From positions 37,351,989 through 37,415,988 of the forward strand of contig OY829326.1 of assembly GCA_963691655.1 (NCBI GenBank): DNA of 64,000 nucleotides, read 5' to 3'. Numbering within the stretch: the first letter of the stretch is position 1; every line of letters begins with the position of its first letter. Source of the DNA: Toxonevra muliebris. Its lineage: Eukaryota > Arthropoda > Insecta > Diptera > Pallopteridae. The notes under the pieces were generated by a model. That model did no database searches and had not been told where the DNA came from. It saw nothing but the letters and a program-made list of their open reading frames with translations. Positions 11,476 through 24,049 of this stretch are shown piece by piece. The position numbers were made by a program, and so were the translations under genes.

Positions 11476-13440
11476 GTATAATTTGGAAGGTCGTTAATAA
11501 ATAAAATGAACAAAAGCGGACCAAGATGACTTTGCACATTTGCGGCACACCAGAGTAATTTAAAGTAATTTTTGATGCCTTATTCCCCTATTGGGCAAAT
11601 TGTTTACGTTCAAGTAAATAGTTAGCAAAACACCTAAGTAATGAGGAATGAAAGCCCATGAGTTAGTTGTAGCTTTCTGATTAAAGTGTTAAATTAGCAG
11701 TTGTGGATCTACTACTCACAGATCCGTGTTGAAATTCAAAAACCTAATGTGTGGTGCTACTATAAATTCTTTATTTTTATTTTGGCTCCAAAGATTTTTG
11801 GTATTAGAGGTAGCTTGGAAATTAGACCGTAGCTACCAATATCTTGCCTAGAACCAGATTTATGAATAGAGATAATAATAATAATGAGAGATACCCAATA
11901 GCTAATGATAAATTAAATATTTTGTAAATAAACTTTTGAAGAAAAAGTGGTGGAATATTAACTGGTCCAGAATTTATGTCAGAAAGCCAAGATTAGGGCC
12001 TCTGTATGGTGGTGAATTCAAAGCCGAGACTTATTCATCTTCAACATTAATAAAGCTGGATTGGAAAAACAATTCGAATATATAAAAAATTAAGTTCTTA
12101 TAATCGAGTATGGCATCCAAATAAATCATACTTTTGGTATACCCCTGTGTCTTTCTTTTCTCATTTATAAAATACCAGAAAGCACATTGACTTCTAGATC
12201 TGTGTGTTTGTATGGCAAAACTCCATTTTAGTTAACATGAAGAAACTGCTTGAAAAAAATAATATCTCAGATTTATTTACTATATAGTTATGGTTGTCTT
12301 GACTTTGTTTCTCATTAGAGAGGAAAGTAGTTATGGAGGTAGCTTTTTTCATCGTCATCAGACACTATGCTCATGTTTCACTAGAGCATAAAGTCTGAAC
12401 TAACTTTTTTCATCTGGTTCTGCTATTTGACAAAAACTTTAGTTCATTTTACTTTTGTGCAGGGCCCTCCATTTATTTTATCCTTCGCAGAATTGGTTTC
12501 TACGTGGTTTTAGGGCGGCCAACCTCACTGCCTTCTTGGAGGTTGCAAACAAGATTTTGTTGGTGCTGGATGTGTAAAATGGGTCCTTGAAATTTTGATT
12601 AGATTGTCTAGAAAGGTTTTGTGAACTGTACTGAGTCTGGTCTTAGCTGGAGAGAAACACTTTTTCTTTTAAGTTCTTGCAACTTCTGAAATGTGTGTTG
12701 TGCAAACAATCTGACTTACTTAGCAAATGCAGTAATGAAGACCGTTTTACTTTTGTATATTGCCACAGTTCTTTGTTTTCGCTTATCATGAACTCAAACC
12801 AATTTATGCACTTTAAATTGGTCTAAGTGTCCTCATATTATTTACTCACTTAAGTTTTATTTAAATTTAAGCAATTTCAAAAATTTCCAACCTTTTTCTA
12901 TATTGAATCGTTGGTTTTTTTTATAGTGAAATTGAAATAATCTTCTAAACTAATTTTATTCTTGTTCTTTGATTTGTGCTAACTATAAACCAAGTTTTGC
13001 TTATTTTATCAGCTTTTCCTACCACTGAAAATGTAATTGATTACCGTTGCCGTACACTTACGTTTGTGTATTTGGTATTCTAATTTTAATTATATTTAAC
13101 AAATATATATACTTTCAAGTCCATTCAACAATTCTTACGCTTGGCTGCTTACAATTGTCACATGCCCATTCTATTCCATTAGAAAACATTCAAAGAACTA
13201 CGCTAGCAGCTCAACACATCACAACACAACACAACCTCAACTCAACTCATCTCGTGCTAGCCCAAAAAGATATGCCATGCATATGTATGTATGTATGTAT
13301 GTATTTATATAATTTTTTTTCTATCTTATTAATTGCAAATGAAAATTCCATTGTTACACTGACACACAATTGAAAATGAACTGTGAGCGCAACGCGCGCT
13401 CAAATCAATTCCAACAACTTATTTCCAGCAATGGGAGCTT
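11476..13440. other. Non-coding stretch
   Basis: No gene recognised. AT-rich with short repeats only: AATAATAATAATG near 11873-11887 and (TATG)n at about 13281-13302. A slightly GC-richer patch at 12460-12560 could be very old LINE debris, but no conserved motif can be read. Confidence 0.4.
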
Positions 13441-13740
13441 CTTTTGCTCTCGCTTTATCTGATTAAGTGCGCATGTGCTGGAACTACAAAGAAAACTGAT
13501 TTCTACTAAATGATTCTAATAGTTTAGTTATTATTTCTAAATGAAAATTAAAGATTTATCAAGAAAACCAAGAGACATAAACAAACTGAAAAGTTTTCAC
13601 TCACTCTCTCTCTCTCTCTGTCGCTCTGCTCTAATTTGTCCTGCTATTCATTATATTGTTTAGTAAAGTTTTCTTTCAAAAGTGAGAGAAAAAGAGAGAG
13701 AGAGAGCCTCTTTAGGTTTCTCTTTCTCTCTTGCTCTATC
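13440..13740. promoter_or_regulatory. GAGA/CTCT-rich cluster
   Basis: The stretch holds (CT)n at 13603-13619, (GA)n at about 13690-13706 and several extra CTCTC/GAGAG words. In flies such motifs bind GAGA factor and occur in promoters and Polycomb response elements. The motifs are visible; the regulatory role is inference, and simple microsatellites would look the same. Confidence 0.35.
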
Positions 13741-16740
13741 TTTGTTTTCTTTTAAAGCTTTTCCTTTTGACACTTTTCCCGTGTAAAAGCTCTTTTCGCT
13801 CATGTCATCTTGTCATTGTAGCTGTATGGCCTAGTGTTGTGCTAGCATTCATGCGGTCATTTTGTAATACGATAAAAACTTTCATAAGCGTGTATAGTGT
13901 GCACAAAAATTGTTTATACGAAAAAACAAAAAAAGGAAAAAGCTAAAAAAAAGAATGCTGCATACTTTTAGGCAATTGTTGTGCCAGTTTCGTGTGATGC
14001 AATGAAACAAAAGAGTTGAATATAAACAAAAAAAAAAAAATAAAAAAAAAATTAAATAAAATAGAAGGAAAACGAAATTCTTAAAAAGTTTATAGTAAAT
14101 GTGTGTAAAACAAATTAATTTCTATGATTTTTAAAAATTTCAAACCAAAGAGTAAAGATAAAAAATAAAACTAAAATGTTTCAATGACTTTATTGCAATG
14201 AAAGCTGCAACTTCTACTGCTACTGCTACATAGTTGCTCTCAATTATATACCAGAGCATAGTAAATAAAACTAAGTGACAAAAATTCATGCAGCAGAAAT
14301 TTTCTTAATACTCGAAATAAAATATTTAAAATGGTTTAAGTTGAAAGTATGCAATATTTTTATTTTGATTGCTTTAATTCGTTTTAAAGCAACTTATTTA
14401 TACAAACAAACAAACAAGCACACACATACACACACACACACACGTATGCATGTACTAAAAAGGAATCGCATATATTTGCAATTGTTTTTCTTTTTGCTTT
14501 TCTGCGTATTTTTTTATACATTTTTCTTACACATTTCTTTGAATATCCTCGAGCATACTCCTACCCACACACATATGCACACAAACAAGCACATATATAT
14601 ATATATATATATACACTCATTTGCTTCAACCAACTACCAAGAATAATAGCAACAGCAGCAAAACAGCAACAAAAACAACTACCAAGCCTTACTCCACTAC
14701 TAGTTATGTAGTTGTAAATATATTCAGCGCAACACAGCGCATCACATCTTTTTCAACAAAACGTTTTTGTTTTCGCTTGTTTTTCTCGTTTTTGCTGTGG
14801 TTTTTTTAAATGTTTTTGTTCTTGCTGCTGCTACTACTACTACCATAGTAGGCAGCATGCTAGGTATTTATACACATACATATGATCATGACTGTATAGC
14901 AAGCTGCTGTTGCTGTTGCTGCCGCTGCTATTGTTGTTGTTGCTCCTGCTAGTTAATTGTACGATTAATGTTCATTAATGTGAAAAAGTATCAAATGAAT
15001 GAATGTTTGTGCGTCCAAATGTGTGTAGTGAAGCTAAAAAAGCAAAACGGAAAAATAGAAGAAAAAAAAAACCATTTAAAATTAAATTCAATTAAAAAAT
15101 AAAATAGAAAATAGTTTAATTTCCTGTTTATTAGGAATGAATATTAGTATCCACCATAAATTTTCAATTTTTACTGTTTATCCAACAGTAAAAAAATAAA
15201 ATAAACCACACGACGTATGAGTGATATTATTTTTAATACTTGTAAAAATTCAATAAAAATTCATTGCTGCATGCATCGCAGCAACAAAAACAGCAGCAAT
15301 AATTTTTGTGAGATACAATAAAAGCAAAATACATGAGAAGTTGACATGAAAAATGTAAAATGTTTGTGTTCGAAGTATTACAGCATGTTGTCCTTGCAGC
15401 AGGACAACAGCAATAATACAAAACCAAGCAAATAACAACAACAACAACAATACTAAAACAGAAAATATTTACGTAGTAATATGCAATATTTGTCGTATAT
15501 ATTTCAGTGTATGGACGTGTACATACAATATGTGTATGTGTGCATTTGTTTACACACATACATACATGGTGACTAGTAGTAAACAGTTGAGTTTCAATGC
15601 TTGTCATAAAAAAATAGCAAGCAATTTCAATTGATGCATAAAAATATGTTTATTTGTATTGTAATAATATTTTATGATTAAAGCAAAAATGAAAACTAAA
15701 ACAAAAATGTAAAATATTAGAAAAAGGAATAATATCTGGTAATGCTTAACTCTTGCTGTTTTTACATATTTATTTTATGATAAATTGATTGATGCGGTTG
15801 TTTACTATACAGGTAGTAAGCTACCTACAGTTACTGCACCATTACTACTACTACTACCACCAGTTATTAACCGTTGCTAGGAACAACAAAAACCATAAAT
15901 ACCATTATGTTAGTGCAACATTGTTATATTTAAAAACAACTAACAATAACAAAATCCTTATTTTTTTCTTCTACTACTTGCGATGCGCATATTTTGCAAA
16001 TTGCAAGCAAGCAAAACAAAAAAAAAAAAAATATGAAAGAAAAAAAAATTACAAACTCCCATAACAACATAGAGTTGCAAATTTGTAATGTTAACATAAA
16101 TTTGTTGTTTATATGTATATGAAAAATATGCAACAGGAAAGGAGTACAAAAAAAAGGTAGAACAAAAATGTGCAATTTTTTTTTTTTTTTTCAGGAGTAG
16201 CGAGAAATAGGAAATTCTCTTGCTGTGTGTAACGAAAAAAAGATTGAGTTATAGTGCAGGCATCCAACGCTGTTATGTTCGTGTACTGTAATTAATGTTT
16301 TTTTTTTTCGTTTTTTGAATGCTATTGCTTGGTATAATTATTTGTGCTCAATTTGTTATTATAATTTACTATATAATTTTTTTTTTTGTAATTTTTCTTT
16401 TTAATAAAAATTCTCTTAAATGCTTAGTTAAAGAGGCAAAGCGAAAAAGCAGAAAGTAAAATTAGAATTAATTCATGATGGGCCATCGTGATGTATGAGT
16501 GTTAGAAAATGAGTTTTTAAGTAAAAATAAATATAATTGCAACTTATCGATTAACATGCGATCCGCATATAAGTTGGGGCTAAGTTTTTTTCACATATTA
16601 GTGAAGTTCTGGATACAAATATTTGCGTATCTTGCGGAATTTTGCTAAATTTATATACTTGCCACAGCGTTGAAAAATTACACTTTTCATTATATGGTAT
16701 TCATCAGCCTCGGTCTTTAGTTAATCTTCTCAAGTTAAAA
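13741..16740. other. Microsatellite-rich, host-like non-coding DNA
   Basis: No exon could be supported. The stretch includes A-rich runs at 14020-14060, (CA)n at about 14420-14443, (TA)n at 14592-14613, CTG/CAG and CTA runs at 14640-14690 and 14820-14952, CAA runs at 15430-15455, TAC runs near 15845 and long A or T runs at 16019-16031 and 16176-16191. Low-complexity reading frames across these repeats have no family features. Confidence 0.5.
14420..14613. repeat. (CA)n and (TA)n microsatellites
   Basis: (CA)n covers about 14420-14443 and an uninterrupted (TA)n covers 14592-14613. A few short CA runs lie between them. Confidence 0.85.
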
Positions 16741-16744
16741 ACTA

Positions 16745-17650
16745 TTCTAGAGTCTAGTTTAGTCCTTACCCTGTCGAAAAATAAAAACGCAAAATGACCC
16801 TACCGAGTAACTATTCAATATCTTGTAAAGTGTTCTTGTCCTGGAGCTCATCAAGTGAACATCTATCCTTGGCCAATTTTCTGACTATGTGGATCCTCTG
16901 AATTATGTTGGTCCTCTCGGCATAGACAATCCATATGATTTGACCATTAGCTTACCCAAGTATTTTTTAAAGAACATACTTAATTATATTCAAAATATTT
17001 TTGCTTCTTCAACTATGATCACCTACGGTTTCTGGAATATATTGTGGTGCACTCTCTGCCTTGAGCTCATCGTAATCATATCCACATGCTCTGTGTCTAT
17101 GCTTCAAAAATGTAACTGCCAACTCAAAAGCCCCGACTATTAGTCAAAATGCTATTTGGCGTTTCGAGTAGAAAAGGGTTGGATGTAAAGTCATTAAGAG
17201 CCTCATTCTTAGGCTCATACAGAGATGATCATTGACAGTTCGGCTGCAGTTATATACTGGCCAGTTAATATAATAACCTCAAAGCTCAAAGGTTGAAAGA
17301 GAAAAGAAGAGGGACGGTGGAAACTTTTATAGAACCTTGTTTGCCACTCGTTGGAAAATAAAAACATTTACTCAGCTTACAAAGCATTTACTTATTATGT
17401 TATGCCGTAAAATTTTAGTTCTTCTGCTATGGTTATATACTGAACATATTGTTGAAGAATTACCATCTTGACGATATTTTAGGATGACAGCCTCTCTATC
17501 ATTTGTATGATAAAGGTATTCTCTGTATAACTTATTCAAATATGTTAGCATAGTTGAGATGAAAACTATGCCAGAGCCTCGTTTAATTCTTACCTTTTTG
17601 AAAAAATTAAAACACAAATTCATCCTCCAGAGTAACTACTCGAGTATCTT
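16745..17650 (+). repeat. Diverged direct repeat pair
   Basis: About 85 bases at 16745-16830 recur at 17563-17650. Shared landmarks include TTTAGTCCTTACC/TTTAATTCTTACC, GAAAAAATAAAA-like runs and GAGTAACTA.TC.A.TATCTT. A weaker third match lies near 19585-19680 (CCTCCAGAGTATCTATTC). It looks like a low-copy dispersed repeat, perhaps the tail of an unidentified transposon. No protein was recognised. Confidence 0.55.
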
Positions 17651-17773
17651 GTAACATTTATTGCCTCTTCTGCTATGGTTACTCATAGACCAAAGCTGTA
17701 AAAGAATGCACTCAATTTAATTGCAATACCTTGAAATCACAGTTAATAGACGACAGTTCATGATTGCAGTCAT

Positions 17774-17775
<2 letters not shown>

Positions 17776-17805
<30 letters not shown>
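17776..17805. repeat. (AAT)n microsatellite
   Basis: Ten nearly perfect AAT units. Confidence 0.9.
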
Positions 17806-17879
17806 TTGACTCCGAGGGAATGAAATCTTTTTTTGAAGTCATGAGATTGAAAACCTTATGACTTCTAAATCATGACAGC

Positions 17880-18190
17880 TTTGAAGTCACTTGAAGTAAC
17901 TTGGAGTCATTTGGAGTCAATTGGGGTTTTGAAGTCAATTGGAGCCACTTGGATTCAATTGAAGTCACTTGGAGTCAATTGGGATCTGAAGTCAATTGGA
18001 GTTACTTGAAGTCAATTAGAGTAACTTGAAGTCAATTGGTGTCACTTGAAGTCAAATGGAATGTGAGGCCAATTTTTATATGCATTTTTTAATATTTCCA
18101 CTTTTTTATTAATTTCATAAGTAAATCCAAGACTCCAAGGGACTTCAAGTGACTCCAAGTGACTTCAAGTGACACCAAGCGACTGCAAAC
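17880..18190. repeat. 10-bp minisatellite that reverses orientation
   Basis: From 17880 to 18058 the words TTGAAGTCAA, TTGGAGTCAC and close variants repeat every 10 bases, often as a 20-base dimer GAAGTCAATTGGAGTCACTT. After a 65-base AT-rich spacer, 18125-18190 carries the reverse complement (GACTTCAAGTGACTCCAAGT). The two arms could fold into a long imperfect hairpin. Confidence 0.85.
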
Positions 18191-18786
18191 TATTGATTGC
18201 ATTCTTTACAGCTCTGCTATGAATACTTAAGTATTATAAATACTTAAGGATTCTTGATGACTTTAGTTAACTTTACTACTTAGTTTTGAACTAATCAAAA
18301 TAGTGTCCATGTTCCTCGGAATCGTAGCACGTAGCATTCTAATATACCAATATGTTTTCAAAATTGTAGATGACAACTCAAATTTCACAAGTTTAGTTTA
18401 GATTAAAATGGAAACTTTCTAGGTTGAAATCGGTTTCAAGAGGAAATATTAATGTAAATATTTGTAGAATTTTGCTCGTTCTACTACTATTATATACAGT
18501 TTAAAATATGTGTTAAGTTCTGGGCGTTTATTGAGCGGCTTTGATGCCTATGAGTTCACCAAGCGAAGCACATGGTTACATTTAGTTTAATATTTTACTA
18601 AAAAATATTTATTTATTTAATTAATTTAAATAGAATATAAAATACTATAACTAAAGTAAGGGACTGAGTGTTGGCCTTCAACTCAATATTTAGTTAGTTA
18701 AAATTTACAAAAAAAATTCCAATCTTTAATTTTTTAATTGAACAATCTTCATTTTTGGTCAATATTCATTAACATGCCCAAAGAGG

Positions 18787-18856
18787 AAGGTCTAACCTCT
18801 TAGACTTGTAGAAGTTAGGAAGGTCTAACCTCTTAGGCTTGTAGAGGTTAGACCTT
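18787..18856. repeat. Short tandem repeat with hairpin
   Basis: A unit of about 34 bases (AAGGTCTAACCTCTTAG...GTAGA) occurs twice. The second copy forms a perfect 14-bp stem: AAGGTCTAACCTCT at 18820-18833 against AGAGGTTAGACCTT at 18843-18856, with a 9-base loop. It does not look like a terminator, because there is no T tract or gene nearby. Confidence 0.75.
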
Positions 18857-19069
18857 TCTCTTTAGGTTTGTCAAAAAAGTCCATTCTAGGGCATTCAACG
18901 GGTTAGGCTGATTTCCTTCACCAAACGTTAATTCAATAACGCTGATATGGGTGCCTGGCTGCTCAGGTATCACAGGTATACAGTCTAGAAAACGATCAGC
19001 AATGATTTTTTCTTGCCCCCAGACCGCTATTGGTTGCAGCCTCTCTCTCTTTCATTAACCATGAAATAA

Positions 19070-19340
19070 AGCCAAGGCTGCTTCAATTACACTGTGACTA
19101 TTGTACTGTAAGACAGTCTGTGAAAGTATGACTTGGGATCTATTGTAGGGCTCGTCACAGACACAGAAATTCGGTATCAATGTCTGGGAGACGATAAAAC
19201 TGCAGAACATTTCATCTATAAATGTCCTTCCATCTCTCGTACGAGGTGTGCTATACTTGGCGAACATTTCTTGAAGACTGAAGACTTAGTCAACCTTGAC
19301 CTGTCTAAGTTATGCAGTCTAAGTAATTTAGGAGAATGCA
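19070..19340 (+). pseudogene. LINE C-terminal fragment
   Basis: On the plus strand the frame around 19160-19330 gives DDKTAEHFIYKCPSISRTR, then ILGEHF and DLVNLDLSKL. This matches the Cys-His C-terminus shared by the other RNase H-type LINEs here. The first Cys pair is degraded. The following reading frame (to about 19696) is hydrophobic, AT-rich and probably not coding. No reverse transcriptase remains nearby, so this is a 5'-truncated relic. Confidence 0.7.
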
Positions 19341-21685
19341 ATTCTTCGGGACGAAGTTCAATGAACTTTCTAGTCTTTGTGCTCCTTGCTCTTAGGTGGA
19401 CTCTAATATTATACAATACAACACAATTGATTACCATTTTCATTAACTTTATTATGTTAGTGTCTTTAGAATTTAACTTGTGTATATCCCTTTTGTATGT
19501 AGTTATCATCTTAAATGCTCTAGAAATCAGCTTAAATATATTAAAGGGATTAGTAAAAGGAGGCTGGGGAATGAAAACTCTAGTAGGGTTTAACTTACAT
19601 TTTTTCAGAATACACATTCATCTACGAAATTCGCCTCCAGAGTATCTATTCCGGAATTTTTTAATATTTCGCCCATTCTATTATGGTTATGTCTAGCAAT
19701 TATGTTGATCAATTGAAATCTGAATTACAGATAAAATCGAAGGAAGAAAGAAGAAGTAGGAGTCGCTAGTTTCATGATTCCAGAACCCTTGCTTTTTAGA
19801 TCCGTTAAAAAAATTGAAAATTAAAACCGGACCTTATACTTTTTAACAATTGCAAAATAACCTGCGATTGGTTTCTTAGTATTTTTCATAAGTTTGATTT
19901 TAGTAATCCTCTTAAAACTCACCTTACAATTGCCCTGCTGCACGCATATATTTTGAAAACTGTGTTTGCCGATAAAAATGTCTTAAAAGTTGAATATCTC
20001 TCAAAATATATTCACTGAGTTCAGTGAAGCATAACTGTCTCCAGTCAATACTCAAATAATGCGCAAAACTGATGGAGTAAAATTTTGTTAAAATTTGGTA
20101 TTTTTCAATCGCTTTTTAAAGTTTCATAATCAATTGCAGTTCATAGCCAATATTAAAAACCTGTGATTAAAATTCAATTTCAACTTTATTCTTATTTTAA
20201 AATGCAGTACTTAAGCATTTATTTTACTACCTCTTGTTAAAAAGAACATAGAAATCGCACAGCATGAACTAATTCTAAAGTATACAAATTTTAATAAAAG
20301 AAAAATCATTTAAAACTAACTATATGAATTCCATATTATTTTCACTTCAGTGCACTAAAATTGTGGTTTATTGCATTGGTTTATGTGTGTGTGTGTGTGT
20401 GTGTATTTTCTAATGCACACTCTACGATTATACACTCTTAATTCTTGGGTTTTTTTTTTTTTTTTTTTGATTTATTTACATACTTATGTATATACATTAC
20501 AGTAAAGATTTACTACTTGTAATTCCAGTCATCTATAGTGTAGTAATTTTTGACTATAAAAAAACTTCTACAATTGAAAAACAAACTTTTCTGATTTTAG
20601 CTTTCGTTGCACACACAATTCATTCAAAATTGCTTTTTGCTCTGTTTAAATATTTAGCACAAAGATTGAAAGTATTTTGAAAATGAAAAATCGCCAGAAA
20701 ACAATGATTAAAAATAAACACGCACACAGATTTTAAATTCCATTGTATTTGAGTGTTTATAAATGTAGCTAGACGGGAAACTAGTTTTTTAACTGCAAAT
20801 TTATACATAACTATGAGTTGTGTGATTCATTTCATTCATAGAAAATAACTGAAATAGAATGCTGAAAATATTGAAAACTTTTGTGTTTATTTTTATTTTT
20901 TTTTTTTTTTTTTATTTAAATTACATATATCATGAAAAAGCATTATTATTCACAAATAGCGTCTCTAAAAATTTCCAAATTTTTAATTTTGTTTATACAT
21001 GGCCAACGTTTAAAATGTATGAGATTTTGATTGGATTGGATTAGAAATGGTTTTACCCGCTTCTAGGACTTGGACCAACATACTACTGTCCTTTTACATG
21101 AAATGATTCATACTTAGCAAATCATAAGCAAATTATAATATTAATGCGCCTCATGTAAAAAGTTTTTGCATTCTCCTTCTAAAAATGAATCGTTTTTTAT
21201 TTTATGATGGTTCCTAAAATAATTCATCTATAGCGATCAGCTGTAGTGAGCTAAGCTGTTTGGGAAAAAACTTCTTATGAACTGACAAAATTTGTAAATT
21301 TCTATTGTTTGTAATCTTTTATTTGACGAAAATTATTAAAAATGAGATTTTCTCATACAAATTGTGATTAGATTCTGAAAAATAATATATTTTTATCAAA
21401 TTACTGGCACAAATTTATTTATGCTATGCACAATATCGTATGTTTCTTGATTTGCAGCTACAGTATTTTCACTAAGAGTGTGGTCGGCCAAAGTCCATCA
21501 AAAAATGCCTCAATCAAAAAAAAAAAAAAAAAATATTTCTAAGCATTTTTTTTTGTTCAATACGCTGTCATATCAAAACGACGTCCAGCCATCACCATTT
21601 GGAGTATTTTTGCGAAAACGGAAGGTCACGGTTGATTGGTTAAGGTGGCTGACCCACAGCAGACCCACTGTGAATCACAATTAGC
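19341..21685. other. AT-rich non-coding stretch
   Basis: No supported gene. The stretch holds (TG)n at 20384-20404, poly(T) at about 20451-20469 and 20898-20913, and poly(A) at about 21514-21531. Short hydrophobic reading frames come from T-rich sequence. Confidence 0.45.
20384..20404. repeat. (TG)n microsatellite
   Basis: About ten uninterrupted TG units. Confidence 0.9.
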
Positions 21686-21689
21686 GCTA

Positions 21690-22845
21690 TAGCGCCGTTT
21701 TGAAACCACTTCCTCACCGAACTGGAATTAATGTTGCGCTCTTACTAAACCCACTACACGTACAGTTTAGGTATACTAGCAGATTATTTGGGCTGACAGC
21801 CGAGTAATCGGACAAGCTATTGAGGAAATGCTTTACCAGGAACCTATATCTCGTCCTCGCCAAGGCTGGACATTCTCAAAGAAAATGGGAGATTGTTTCT
21901 TTTTTATATAAGTTTCCGCAACTTCTGCAGTGGGTGTTAAAAGGAATGCGCAGTTTTTCTGCATGGATACGATCCCTCATTATATGAGGGCCATGTCGCA
22001 CCCGAGGTAGTGCAGGTTGTTAGTGACTTCCACCTCCAATTAGCCAGTGCAGTGAAGATAGTGCAGCTGCATGCCTCCCTTGATGACTTCCAAGGGGATT
22101 AGAACCGGTACCTTTAAAGATTCGTCAAGAGAGGCGTCTGAGCGCGCTAACACATCAGCTTTCTTATTCCCTTCAATGTCCCTATGGCCGAGAACCCAGA
22201 TGAAAATGATGTCAGCATAATGATTTAGCTTGCTCAGTACCTCCCTGCATTCCTTAACTAGCTTTGATTTTATGGTGGTGTATTGAAGCGATTTTATTTC
22301 TGCCTGGCTGTCGATAAAAAAAAGCGACCTTACACCTGCCTGTAATATGACGCTTTATTAGTCGACAAGCTTTTCTAATAGCCAGAACTTCAGCCTGAAA
22401 AATCAATGCTTCATTAGATAAACGTAAAAATTGGTTTATTTCCACATGCAGTCAGTGCACCCCCGCACCCACCCCGCATCCATTTTAGAACCATCTGTAA
22501 AAATGGGAATGCCGTGTTCTGTTAAAAAGCTGTTTTTTTTCCATTCTGCCCTAGTAGAGAATCTTTCCTCAAAATCGCTTTTGAAACACAGTTGTGGCAT
22601 GATGTAATCTGTTCCTCTGAACACGAAGTTTGGTATAGTATCTAAAACTTTACTATGCCCGTAAGTACGTTCGGCCCAATAATCGGTTGTCTTAAGTCTT
22701 ACCTCGCTATTGAAGGCAATATTTTTGATCTGAAGGTCAATAGGAAGGAGATGTAGCATTACGTTCTGAGCATCCATAGGGCAAGTACGTACCCTTAATG
22801 GGTTAATAGCAAAGATGATCAAACGTGTACTTAAGTGCAAAATGA
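21690..22845 (-). pseudogene. RNase H-type LINE, 3' half
   Basis: Read right to left, the copy begins after the RT domain with RTCPMDAQNVMLHLLPIDL (about 22795-22740). Next come YWAERTYGHSKVL and FTDGSKMDAG, the first RNase H box, near 22490. FQAEVLAI near 22395 carries the catalytic Glu. The DSQAA box is damaged near 22310. The C-terminus is readable as ECPALARTRYRFLGKAF around 21870-21830. The 3' untranslated part ends near 21645 with CAGCCACCTTAACC in LINE orientation, close to the SINE tail. Frameshifts are present. Confidence 0.85.
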
Positions 22846-22904
22846 GCTTTAAACTCTCTATACATATCGTAAGGAGTGAGATTGAAAAAATCTTAACACT
22901 CGTT

Positions 22905-23250
22905 TTACCTAATAATTTTTTTGGGTGTAAAATTTAAAAATTTCATTGGTCTAGTTATCTTTGAAAAATATGTCAGTTGTTATTTTTAATGACAAACATG
23001 TTGATTTATTGTGAGTTTGATCAAAATGAGTGAAGAAAAAGAAGTACGTCTTAAAATTATTAAAAATTTTCACAAAAATCCAAATTGGTCCTACAAAAAA
23101 TTGGCCAAAGAATTGAAGGTCTGCCGTCAAACTGTTTCCAATGTTATTAAACAGTTTCAGGAGAATTTGACCATCGATAGGAGATCTGGTTCGGGAAGAA
23201 AACAAGGACCACATGATATTGAGAAAGCCAAAATACTTCTGGCAGAATGA
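22905..23250 (+). pseudogene. DD37E element, 5' fragment
   Basis: The ATG at 23026 starts MSEEKEVRLKIIKNFHKNPN, and an HTH region follows (YKKLAKELKVCRQTVSNVIK). The sequence stops matching at about 23245, before any catalytic residue. The segment is closely similar to the minus-strand element at 57190-57560, including the leader AAATATGTCAGTTGTTATTT. This copy has a 23-base insertion relative to that one just before the start codon. It is a truncated remnant. Confidence 0.85.
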
Positions 23251-23376
23251 CACTTTGTACATTTTATGCGATGAATGAGGTATTTATAATGGTCTACTGA
23301 ACAATTTCAGCTATCCGTTTTACAATAAGTTGAGCTGTGTTATATTTTAACTGCAGTGCTGTATACATATATATTA

Positions 23377-24035
23377 CTAAATCAAGTCAACTGGTCGATT
23401 TCGTTTGAGCCGTGGTCTTCTTGTTAGTTCCTCGATCGTAATGTGATCAACTTCACCGTTGATGTGATGTATTATGCGTTCATGACTGTTGGAATTTCTA
23501 GGTCGCGTTAGATACATACCATTCGGCGTTTGTTTTTTTTTTTGGTAGTATTTTTGATTGTTGTCTCCGTAAGATATCCAAGTTGGACTTTTTTGTTGTT
23601 CCCCATATTTCAAGGCCGTAATGCTTAGCCACTGTAGTTGTCTTAATTTTTCCCTGATTTGGTCTTTTTTTTTTTCTATATCTATTTTCCAGGTGAGTTT
23701 ACTGTCGATGTGGATTTGCCGACTTTTCAATTGGTATGTTTTTTGTGTTTATTTGTAGGGGGAATACTGTGTAGGACCGGTTGGTTGTAAAAACTACTTG
23801 CATTATTTTTTATCGCCCACCTATCGAGCCATGTTTTTGTGTTGTTTTATAATTCTTGTAGTTTATCTGTTGCAACATTGTAGGTTTTGTGCGAGTGGAG
23901 CAGTATTGTATCTTCAGCGAAAGTGGCTATCATTGATGAAGGATCATTTGGTTGTGGTATATCTTGCGTAAATAGCAAGTATACAAGTGGTCCCAAAACG
24001 CTTCCTTGTGGTATTCCTGAGTTGATTGACTTCAT
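23377..24035 (-). pseudogene. Jockey-type LINE RT fragment
   Basis: On the minus strand 24035-23850 encodes NSGIPQGSVLGPLVYLLF, DIPQPND and MIATFAEDTILL. This is the RT palm, with the catalytic box mutated from the usual ADD to AED. After a frame break, 23730-23380 encodes IHIDSKLTWKIDIEKKKDQI and LRQLQWL, then a basic C-terminus. The FADDT-style box and the absence of RNase H fit the Jockey clade. It is truncated at both ends. Confidence 0.82.
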
Positions 24036-24049
24036 CAGTGAGTGAGTGT

